Assembly: GCA_039808025.1 (NCBI GenBank)
Contig: JBDHSK010000004.1
Coordinates: 124,001 to 188,000, forward strand
Length of the DNA stretch: 64,000 bases
From: Sandaracinobacteroides sp039808025
GTDB lineage: Bacteria; Pseudomonadota; Alphaproteobacteria; Sphingomonadales; Sphingomonadaceae
Reading direction: 5' to 3'
The notes under the pieces were generated by a model. That model was not told the origin of the DNA, made no database searches, and worked only from the letters and a program-made list of their open reading frames with translations. Below, one piece after another: positions 16,629 to 23,556 of the stretch. Both the position numbers and the translations under genes were made by a program. Numbering within the stretch: position 1 is the stretch's first letter; every line of letters begins with the position of its first letter.

Positions 16629-19091
16629 TCAGATCTCCTTTTGCTTGTTCGATGTGTCGGCAGTGGCAGCGCGCAGCATGACCACGCCAAAGACCGGGCC
16701 GGCGGTCTGGCCGTCGTGGGGCAGGAATTTCACCCGCACCCGGGATTTGCCGCGGGTCAGCGCCTCGGGCAGCGGATAGTCGATGTCGATGAACTGACCG
16801 GGGCGGTCGTGCCCCAACGCCTGGGTGGCGACCAGCGCATCATCGACCAGAATGTCGAAGCGGCGCGGGCGTTCGTCACCCCAATAGCTGGCCTGCAGAA
16901 CCAGTGGCCCCGGTTCCACCGCCAGATCGAAGGCGAACCAGCCGCCCGAGCGGGCGTCGCGGCCCCGGCGGCCGCGATAGACCACCGGGTAGCTGATGGC
17001 GCTGTCGAGATGGTGATCGCGTTCGGGCTGCATGTCGCCCAGGTGCATGATATCGACCGAGCGGCGGGCACGCTCGGCAAGGCGGGCGCGGCTGGCGATG
17101 AACGCGGCCTCGGCCGCTTGCCATTCGGCTGGCGTGAAGCGCTTGAAATAGACGGCCGACAGCCGCTGGTGCTGGCGGTGGAAGGGCACGAAGTCGACAT
17201 CACGGGGCCGCACCACCCCGCGGGAGACATAATGGGCGTTCAGCAGGCCGCTGGCGTGAAAGGCCGCCAGCAGATCTTTGCCGACCAGTGCCGGTTCGGC
17301 GCCCTGCCACGGGCTGGCGGCATCACCAAGATCAGCGGCCAGCACCAGTGGCCCACGCAGCACCGAAACCGTCTGCGGGTCACCCGGCGTGGCCTCCAGC
17401 CGCAGTTCGAGCGGCAGCTGGATGGTGAGGGTGTCGCCGGTCTGCCAGCGGCGGCGGACGATGGCGTAGCCGGCGCGCAGCTCCACCGGTACCGGCTTGC
17501 CGTTCACCAGCAGGGTGGCGCGGCCCGCCGCCCAGCCCGGCACCCGCAGCGCCACCGCGAAGCTGGCCGGGCGCAGGCGGGTGAAGCTCAGGTTGGCTTC
17601 GCCCTCGTAGGGGTAGCGGGTAACCAGCGACAGGCGGGCATTGCGACTGGCGAGCTCGGCGTCGGCGGCGATATAGAGGTTGACGTAAAGCGTACCGTCG
17701 TCGCCTTCCCAGAAGATCGAATCGCCGTGCTTGGCGTGGCTTTCCATGCCCGAGCCGACGCAGCACCAGAAGGCATCATCGGCGCTGCTGCTGTGTTCAC
17801 GCGGGATGCCGGCCATCAGCGGCGTCATGTAGGTGAAGCCGCCGGTTGCCGGATCCTGGGCTGCCAGAATGTGGTTGAGGTGGGCGCGTTCATAATAGTC
17901 GAACAGCGCGCCGTCTGGCTGCCACGCCCACAGTTTGCGGGTGAGCTTCAGCATGTTGTAGCTGTTGCAATGCTCGCACGTCATCTCGGTGATGTGTTGG
18001 GCGGTCGTGTCGGGCTCGAAGAAATATTCGCGGTCGGCGTTGCCGCCGATCACATAGCTGTGGTGGTTGACGACCCGTTCCCAGAAATAGCGGGCGGCAG
18101 TGGCGCGCGGCGTATCGGCGGTGAGTTCGGCCAGCCGCGCCTGGGCGATCAGCTTGGGGATCTGGGTGTTGGCGTGCCGGTTGGCGAGATCGTCTTCGCC
18201 GCGCATCAAAGGCCCCAGCACCGCGTCATCGAACAGCAGGCGGGCCATGGCCAGCCAGCGCTGGTCGCCGGTAAGGGCGAACAGCTCGGCATAGCTTTCG
18301 CCAAGGCCGCCATACTCACAGGCCAACACCTGCTGCACCTGTTGCGGAGCAAGGCCGGCGAACAGGCGGGCAAAATAGCCGGCAAGCCCGGTGGCGACAG
18401 CAAGGGCCTGGCCGTTGCCCCAGGCGGCATGCACATCAAGGAGCCCCGCCAGCAGCTTGTGCACGGTATAGAGCGGCGCCCACGAGCCATTGAGGTCGAA
18501 CCCGCCGGAGCGGATGGTGCCGGCGGCGATTTCGGTGAAAATCTCTTCGCCGTCGACGATGCTGCCATCAGGACGCTTGCGCCCCAGGGCGCCGACATAG
18601 CCATTGCCGCGTTGCCGCTGGGCCAGCGCCAGTTCCTCGACGATATAGTCGGCGCGGCGGCGCAGCTCAGGGTCGCCGGTCTGCTGGTGCATCAGCGCCA
18701 GAGCCGAGAGATAATGGCCAAGGCTGTGGCCGGCGATGGTGTCGCTTTCCCAGCCGCCATAGATGGGGGCCTTGGGGGTGAGGCCGGCATAGAGGCGGAA
18801 ATTGTGCAGCAGCCGGTCGGGCTGCAAGCGGTGCAGCACCGCGCGATTGGCTTCCAGCGCCTGCGCATAGTCGCTGGCGCCGAGGCGAACGGCCGCCAGC
18901 GGCAGCGGCCTCGCCACCGGTGCCGGGGGTGATGCCGGCGCCGCACCTTCTGGCGCCGCACCTTCTGGCGCCGCACCTTCTGGCGCCGCACCTTCTGGCG
19001 CCGCACCTGCCGGTGCGTAAACGAAGGGCGCGCAAAGGGCCATGCCGGCGGTACCGAGCAGCCATTGCCGCCGGTCGAATGCAGGGGTCAT
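16629..19091 (-). CDS. Exported glycoside hydrolase, GH127/GH146-type beta-L-arabinofuranosidase (DUF1680)
   Basis: 820 residues. The N-terminus has a twin-arginine motif (FDRRQWLLG) and hydrophobic stretch, so export by Tat is likely, followed by a PEGAA repeat linker. The (alpha/alpha)6-barrel region contains WESDTIAGHSLGHYLSAL, the HCNSYNML block with E373 and C375, and FWCCVGSGMESHAKHGDSIF with C443-C444. These correspond to the Glu/Cys zinc ligands and the nucleophilic cysteine of HypBA1-type enzymes, which release L-arabinose from hydroxyproline-linked beta-L-arabinofuranosides. A C-terminal DUF4986-like beta domain follows. The ATG at 19091 has AAGGAG upstream. First gene of its unit, upstream of the reductase. 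Confidence 0.88.
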   Translation of the reverse strand: MTPAFDRRQWLLGTAGMALCAPFVYAPAGAAPEGAAPEGAAPEGAAPEGAAPASPPAPVARPLPLAAVRLGASDYAQALEANRAVLHRLQPDRLLHNFRLYAGLTPKAPIYGGWESDTIAGHSLGHYLSALALMHQQTGDPELRRRADYIVEELALAQRQRGNGYVGALGRKRPDGSIVDGEEIFTEIAAGTIRSGGFDLNGSWAPLYTVHKLLAGLLDVHAAWGNGQALAVATGLAGYFARLFAGLAPQQVQQVLACEYGGLGESYAELFALTGDQRWLAMARLLFDDAVLGPLMRGEDDLANRHANTQIPKLIAQARLAELTADTPRATAARYFWERVVNHHSYVIGGNADREYFFEPDTTAQHITEMTCEHCNSYNMLKLTRKLWAWQPDGALFDYYERAHLNHILAAQDPATGGFTYMTPLMAGIPREHSSSADDAFWCCVGSGMESHAKHGDSIFWEGDDGTLYVNLYIAADAELASRNARLSLVTRYPYEGEANLSFTRLRPASFAVALRVPGWAAGRATLLVNGKPVPVELRAGYAIVRRRWQTGDTLTIQLPLELRLEATPGDPQTVSVLRGPLVLAADLGDAASPWQGAEPALVGKDLLAAFHASGLLNAHYVSRGVVRPRDVDFVPFHRQHQRLSAVYFKRFTPAEWQAAEAAFIASRARLAERARRSVDIMHLGDMQPERDHHLDSAISYPVVYRGRRGRDARSGGWFAFDLAVEPGPLVLQASYWGDERPRRFDILVDDALVATQALGHDRPGQFIDIDYPLPEALTRGKSRVRVKFLPHDGQTAGPVFGVVMLRAATADTSNKQKEI
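18937..19011 (-). repeat. 15-bp tandem repeat coding for a PEGAA linker
   Basis: Four perfect copies of GGCGCCGCACCTTCT (18937-18951, 18952-18966, 18967-18981, 18982-18996) plus a degenerate fifth copy to 19011. In frame in the arabinofuranosidase gene it encodes repeated Glu-Gly-Ala-Ala-Pro between the signal peptide and the catalytic domain. Copy-number change would keep the frame. Confidence 0.95.
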
Positions 19092-19106
19092 ACCAGCTCC
19101 TTGTCG

Positions 19107-19127
19107 GATATGGTATACGATCATATC
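19107..19127. promoter_or_regulatory. Second GntR operator-like palindrome upstream of the arabinofuranosidase
   Basis: GATATG (19107-19112) and CATATC (19122-19127) are inverted arms around GTATACGAT. The core ATGGTATACGAT (19110-19121) matches the ATNGTATACGAT core of the site at 15562-15581. It lies 16 bases before the arabinofuranosidase ATG. A TTGACA hexamer on the minus strand (19143-19138) is upstream, but a well-spaced -10 is not obvious. Confidence 0.7.
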
Positions 19128-19223
19128 GTCAAGCGCTTGTCAACCGGGGCTCCGGTCTGACAAGTGTCTGCGCTGTGTCTGCCAGTGTCTGCCAGTGTCT
19201 GGATTCCGGCGGCAGGCGGCTTG

Positions 19224-20369
19224 TCAGTCGGTCAGTTCGTCCCAGGCGTTTTTCAGGCGGTCGAAAAAGCCGCGCGCCTTGGGGCAGGTCTCGTTGCGGT
19301 CCGGTCCCGAGCGGAACTCTTCCAGAAGCTCTTTCTGGCGGCTCGACAATTTCGTGGGGGTTTCCAGCTCTACCTGCACCACCAGATCGCCGACCCCGGC
19401 GCCGTTGAGCGCCGGCATGCCGCGTCCGCGCACCCGGAACTGCCGGCCCGACTGGGTGCCGGCGGGAATGCGGATCTCTACCGGCTGACGGTCGAGCCCG
19501 GGGATGCTGATCTCGCCGCCAAGGGCGGCGTCAACGAAGCTGAGGGGAACCTGGGCGAACAAGGTGGTGCCATCGCGCTGCCACAGCGCATGGGGCGTCA
19601 TGTGGATGAACACATAGAGGTCGCCGGCGGCGCTGCCGTTGGGCCCGGCCTCACCTTCGCCGGCTAGGCGGATGCGGGTGCCCTCATCAACCCCTCTTGG
19701 CACCTTGATCTTCAGGGTCTTGCGGCGATCGCTGCGCCCCTCGCCCCGGCAATGGTTGCAGGGGTCAGACAGGGTCTGGCCGGCGCCGTGGCACGATGGA
19801 CAGGTGCGCTCGACGATGAACATGCCGTTCTGCATGCGCACCTGTCCGCGGCCCTGGCAGGTGGTGCAGTCCTGCATGCGCGCCCCCGGCTTGCCGCCGG
19901 TGCCGTTGCAATGATCGCAGGGCGCTGCCACGTCGAGGGTGATTTCGGCTTCGGTGCCGGTGAAGGCATCCTCGAAACTGACGGCGAGATCATAGCGCAC
20001 ATCAGCGCCGCGCTGCGGTGCACGGCGGCCGCGGCCACCACCGCCGCCCATGAACTGGTCGAAGATGTCGGAGAAGATGTCGGAGAAGGGCGAAGAGTCG
20101 CCAAAGGGGTTGGCCTGCGGCCCGGCGCCAGTGCCGCCATTGCGGAAGGCGGCGTGCCCATAGCGATCATAGGCGGCGCGCTTCTGCGGGTCTTTCAGAA
20201 TGTCGTAGGCGTGGGTGATGGCCTTGAACCGGGCTTCGGCCTCGTGGTCGCCGGGGTTGCGGTCGGGGTGCCAGCGCATGGCGAGTTTGCGATAGCTGGC
20301 CTTCAGCGAGGCGTCGCTACAGCTTTTCTCGACTTCGAGCAGCTCGTAGAAATCCATTTCGGCATGCAT
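19224..20369 (-). CDS. dnaJ: Chaperone protein DnaJ
   Basis: About 381 residues. J domain with DFYELLEV and the HPD motif (MRWHPDRNPG), a Gly/Phe-rich region (GGTGAGPQANPFGDSSPFSDIF), and four zinc-finger repeats: CDHCNGTG, CTTCQGRG, CPSCHGAG and CNHCRGEG. A substrate-binding C-terminal domain follows. It stimulates DnaK ATPase and delivers unfolded proteins. It lies 70 bases downstream of dnaK in the usual order. The start MHAEMDFYELL at 20369 matches family length; 20357 is also possible. Confidence 0.96.
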   Translation of the reverse strand: MHAEMDFYELLEVEKSCSDASLKASYRKLAMRWHPDRNPGDHEAEARFKAITHAYDILKDPQKRAAYDRYGHAAFRNGGTGAGPQANPFGDSSPFSDIFSDIFDQFMGGGGGRGRRAPQRGADVRYDLAVSFEDAFTGTEAEITLDVAAPCDHCNGTGGKPGARMQDCTTCQGRGQVRMQNGMFIVERTCPSCHGAGQTLSDPCNHCRGEGRSDRRKTLKIKVPRGVDEGTRIRLAGEGEAGPNGSAAGDLYVFIHMTPHALWQRDGTTLFAQVPLSFVDAALGGEISIPGLDRQPVEIRIPAGTQSGRQFRVRGRGMPALNGAGVGDLVVQVELETPTKLSSRQKELLEEFRSGPDRNETCPKARGFFDRLKNAWDELTD

Positions 20370-20439
20370 CTGCGCCAACGTCCCCCACACCCTTTCCTTT
20401 CAGAAGCCGCGCGACCTTTGGCCGCGCGGCCTCGCAACC

Positions 20440-22338
20440 TTACTTCTTGCTGTCATCCACTTCGGTGAAATCGGCGTCGACCACATCTTCGGCCGGGGTT
20501 TCCGGCGCCGCCTCGGCAGCAGCGGCCGACTGTTCAGCGGCATAGACGGCCTCGCCCAGCTTCATCGCCACCTGAGCCAGCGCCTGTGCCTTGGCGTTGA
20601 TGGCGTCTGCCTCGCCGCCTTCCAGCGCCGTCTTCACCTCGGCGATGGCGGCTTCGATCGCCTGCTTCACATCAGCCGATACCTTGTCGCCATGTTCGGC
20701 GAGTTGCCGCTCGGTGGCGTGCACCAGCCCTTCGGCCTGGTTGCGCGCTTCGGCGGCTTCGCGACGCTTCTTGTCTTCGGCCGAGAACTGCTCGGCCTCT
20801 TTCACCATCTTCTCGATATCGTCCTTCGAGAGACCACCCGAGGGCTGGATCTTGATCTGCTGCTCCTTGCCGGTACCCTTGTCCTTGGCGTTCACCGAAA
20901 CGATGCCGTTGGCGTCGATGTCGAAGGCGACTTCGATCTGCGGCACGCCGCGCGGTGCCGCCGGGATTCCCACCAGATCGAACTGCCCCAGCAGCTTGTT
21001 GTCGGCGGCCATCTCGCGCTCACCCTGGAAGACGCGGATGGTGACGGCCGACTGGTTGTCGTCGGCGGTCGAGAAGGTCTGCGACTTCTTGGTGGGGATG
21101 GTGGTGTTGCGGTCGATCATGCGGGTGAACACCCCGCCCAGCGTTTCGATGCCGAGCGAGAGCGGCGTGACGTCGAGCAGCAGCACGTCTTTCACGTCGC
21201 CCTGCAGAACGCCCGCCTGAATGGCCGCGCCCATCGCCACCACTTCATCGGGGTTGACTCCGGTATTGGGCTCCTTGCCGAACAGGTCTTTCACGAACTG
21301 GCGCACGCGCGGCATGCGGGTCATGCCGCCCACCAGCACCACTTCGTGAATTTCGCTGGCCTTGACACCGGCTTCGTTCATGGCGTCGATGCAGGGCTTT
21401 CTGGTGCGCTCGATCAGTTCCAGCACCAGCTTTTCGAGGTCGGCGCGGCTGATCGATTTCACCAGGTGCTTGGGGCCAGTGGCATCGGCCGTGATGAACG
21501 GCAGGTTCACTTCGGTGGTTTGCGACGACGACAGTTCGATCTTGGCCTTTTCGGCGGCTTCCTTCAGCCGTTGCAGGGCAAGCCGGTCGTTGCGCAGGTC
21601 GATGCCTTCGGCCTTCTTGAATTCGTCAGCCAGATACTGGACGATGCGGGCATCGAAATCCTCTCCCCCCAGGAAGGTATCGCCCGAGGTTGACTTCACC
21701 TCGAACACGCCGTCACCCAGTTCAAGGATCGAGACGTCGAACGTGCCGCCGCCAAGGTCGTAAACCGCAATGGTCTTGGCGTTGGCGTTCTTGTCGAGCC
21801 CGTAGGCGAGGGCGGCGGCCGTCGGTTCGTTGATGATGCGCAGCACTTCAAGGCCGGCGATCTTGCCGGCATCCTTGGTGGCCTGGCGCTGGGCATCGTT
21901 GAAGTAGGCGGGCACGGTGATCACCGCCTGGGTCACCGTTTCACCCAGATAGGATTCCGCCGTTTCCTTCATCTTCTGCAGAATGAAGGCGGAAATCTGC
22001 GATGGCGAATAATCCTTGCCGCCAGCTTCCACCCAGGCGTCGCCGTTGGCGCCGTTGATGATCTTGTAGGGAACAAGGCCCTTGTCTTTCTGGGTCATCG
22101 GATCGTCGAAACGACGGCCGATCAGCCGTTTCACCGCGAAAACGGTGTTTTCCGGGTTGGTGACCGCCTGGCGCTTGGCCGGCTGGCCGACCAGACGCTC
22201 GCCATCCTTGGTGAAGGCAACCTGCGACGGGGTGGTGCGTGCCCCTTCCGCATTTTCGATCACCTTGGGAGTCGTCCCTTCCATCACCGATACACAACTG
22301 TTGGTGGTGCCGAGATCGATACCAATAACCTTCGCCAT
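20440..22338 (-). CDS. dnaK: Chaperone protein DnaK (Hsp70)
   Basis: 632 residues starting MAKVIGIDLGTTNSCVSVMEG. Hsp70 signatures IDLGTTNS, YDLGGGTFDVSILE and VGGMTRMPRVRQFV are present, as is the linker DVLLLDVTPLSLGIE before the substrate domain; it ends with EDVVDADFTEVDDSKK. It works with DnaJ and the ClpB encoded 1.2 kb away on the other strand. The ATG at 22338 is the family start; the longer frame to 22431 is upstream leader. Confidence 0.98.
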   Translation of the reverse strand: MAKVIGIDLGTTNSCVSVMEGTTPKVIENAEGARTTPSQVAFTKDGERLVGQPAKRQAVTNPENTVFAVKRLIGRRFDDPMTQKDKGLVPYKIINGANGDAWVEAGGKDYSPSQISAFILQKMKETAESYLGETVTQAVITVPAYFNDAQRQATKDAGKIAGLEVLRIINEPTAAALAYGLDKNANAKTIAVYDLGGGTFDVSILELGDGVFEVKSTSGDTFLGGEDFDARIVQYLADEFKKAEGIDLRNDRLALQRLKEAAEKAKIELSSSQTTEVNLPFITADATGPKHLVKSISRADLEKLVLELIERTRKPCIDAMNEAGVKASEIHEVVLVGGMTRMPRVRQFVKDLFGKEPNTGVNPDEVVAMGAAIQAGVLQGDVKDVLLLDVTPLSLGIETLGGVFTRMIDRNTTIPTKKSQTFSTADDNQSAVTIRVFQGEREMAADNKLLGQFDLVGIPAAPRGVPQIEVAFDIDANGIVSVNAKDKGTGKEQQIKIQPSGGLSKDDIEKMVKEAEQFSAEDKKRREAAEARNQAEGLVHATERQLAEHGDKVSADVKQAIEAAIAEVKTALEGGEADAINAKAQALAQVAMKLGEAVYAAEQSAAAAEAAPETPAEDVVDADFTEVDDSKK

Positions 22339-22537
22339 AACCTCTGCGCTTTCCGTCCTCGTTATGCGGACCCGGTTCACAGGCGTCCGCCATTGCATGA
22401 AACGGCCCCCTTGGTGGCAGCCGTGTGACATGCGGCGGATATAGGCGGGGAATCGGGTTCATCAATGGTTTGATTGCAGTTGATGAAACGAACACCTATC
22501 CCCAATTTGCAGACGAACAGCTGAAAAGGGATGATAG

Positions 22538-22999
22538 ATGCACCGTTTTCCTTTCCCGCAGATCGCCGTGGCGGCGCTGGCCGCCACCCTTGCCAGTGCC
22601 GGGTGGGCGGCCCCGGTGGTCAGCGATGCCAGCATTCGCCTGCCCGCTGTCGCCGGACGTCCGGCCGCCGGCTTCCTGATGGTGACATCCGACAAGGCCG
22701 ATGCCCTGACCGGCGTTTCAACCCCCAAGGCCGGGCGGGTTGAAATGCACAGCGTAACCGCTGAAAACGGAGTCATGCGCATGCGCGCGCAAACCAGCTT
22801 GGCAGTGCCGGCGGGCGGGATGCTGCACATGGGGCCGGGCGGCAATCACCTGATGCTGTTCGATCTGGCGTCTGACGTGAAAGCAGGAGACACGGTTCCA
22901 CTGAACCTGACCTTCCAGTCGGGGGCGACGGTGACGGCCAACGCCCGGGTTTCGGCCCCCGGCGCGATGCCGGCCAGCCACGGTGACCACAAGCACTGA
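22538..22999 (+). CDS. PCu(A)C-family periplasmic copper chaperone
   Basis: 153 residues with a signal peptide (MHRFPFPQIAVAALAATLASAGWA). The copper-binding pattern H(M)x~10M...HxM is visible: VEMHSVTAENGVMRMR, GGMLHMGPGG and GNHLMLF. It also has a His-rich tail (SHGDHKH). Proteins of this family pass Cu(I) to cytochrome oxidase assembly factors or scavenge copper in the periplasm. Divergent from dnaK; the next gene begins 20 bases downstream. Confidence 0.9.
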   Translation: MHRFPFPQIAVAALAATLASAGWAAPVVSDASIRLPAVAGRPAAGFLMVTSDKADALTGVSTPKAGRVEMHSVTAENGVMRMRAQTSLAVPAGGMLHMGPGGNHLMLFDLASDVKAGDTVPLNLTFQSGATVTANARVSAPGAMPASHGDHKH

Positions 23000-23019
23000 A
23001 ACCAAATCATCGGCCCGGC

Positions 23020-23514
23020 ATGACAGGGGATGAGGGAAGGCCGCTGACGATGGCCGAGCGGGCGATGCTGGCCGATTTGTTCGGCGAAGCGCTCGCCCTC
23101 GACACCATCATGATTCACTGCTGCAAGTGGTGGATATGGCAACCGCTGTCAGTGACGATGGCCCCGGATGGCCATGTCTGGTATCACCCTGAGGGCGGGC
23201 TCTATTGTGCGGATTTCACCGAGGCGCCGATTGCCGTGCAGGCGCACTTCATCCACGAAATGGTGCATGTCTGGCAGCACCAGCAGGGGGTGAACCTGTT
23301 GCTGAAGCGCCTGCCCTTTGCCCGCTACCGCTACCTGCCGCTGAAGCCGGGCAAGCCTTTCCACCGCTATGGCATCGAACAGCAGGCCGAGATCGTCCGC
23401 GACTACTGGTTGCTGCGGCGCGGGGTGAGGCTGGAAGGCCGGCCACCCCTTGCCACGTATGCCGGGCTGATCCCATTTGTGAAAAATCCGTCAACAGACC
23501 GTTGTGTTGCATAA
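23020..23514 (+). CDS. Vgr-related HExxH protein (putative metallopeptidase-like)
   Basis: 164 residues, no signal peptide. A zinc-peptidase-like HEMVHVWQHQQG is preceded by an aromatic stretch (IHCCKWWIWQPLSVTMAPDGHVWYHPEGG) and followed by YGIEQQAEIVRDYWLLRRG, where the Glu could be a third zinc ligand. This layout is seen in small sphingomonad and alphaproteobacterial proteins labelled Vgr-related; no activity is established. Placed between the copper chaperone and clpB. Confidence 0.7.
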   Translation: MTGDEGRPLTMAERAMLADLFGEALALDTIMIHCCKWWIWQPLSVTMAPDGHVWYHPEGGLYCADFTEAPIAVQAHFIHEMVHVWQHQQGVNLLLKRLPFARYRYLPLKPGKPFHRYGIEQQAEIVRDYWLLRRGVRLEGRPPLATYAGLIPFVKNPSTDRCVA

Positions 23515-23556
23515 TTACAACACCATATTGCCACCGTAACGGAAACGGGGTTTTGC

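Noticed and set aside
16575..18932. 785-residue open frame on the + strand opposite the arabinofuranosidase
   Set aside because: High-GC antisense shadow; composition is rich in Gly/His/Gln/Ala without domain motifs, whereas the minus strand carries clear family motifs.
18937..19011. Possible CRISPR-like repeat
   Set aside because: Units are 15 bp, contiguous with no spacers and in frame inside a coding sequence; no cas genes.
19175..19200. GTGTCTGCCA repeated twice plus a partial third copy before dnaJ end
   Set aside because: Short direct repeat with no symmetry or link to a known site; too weak to call.
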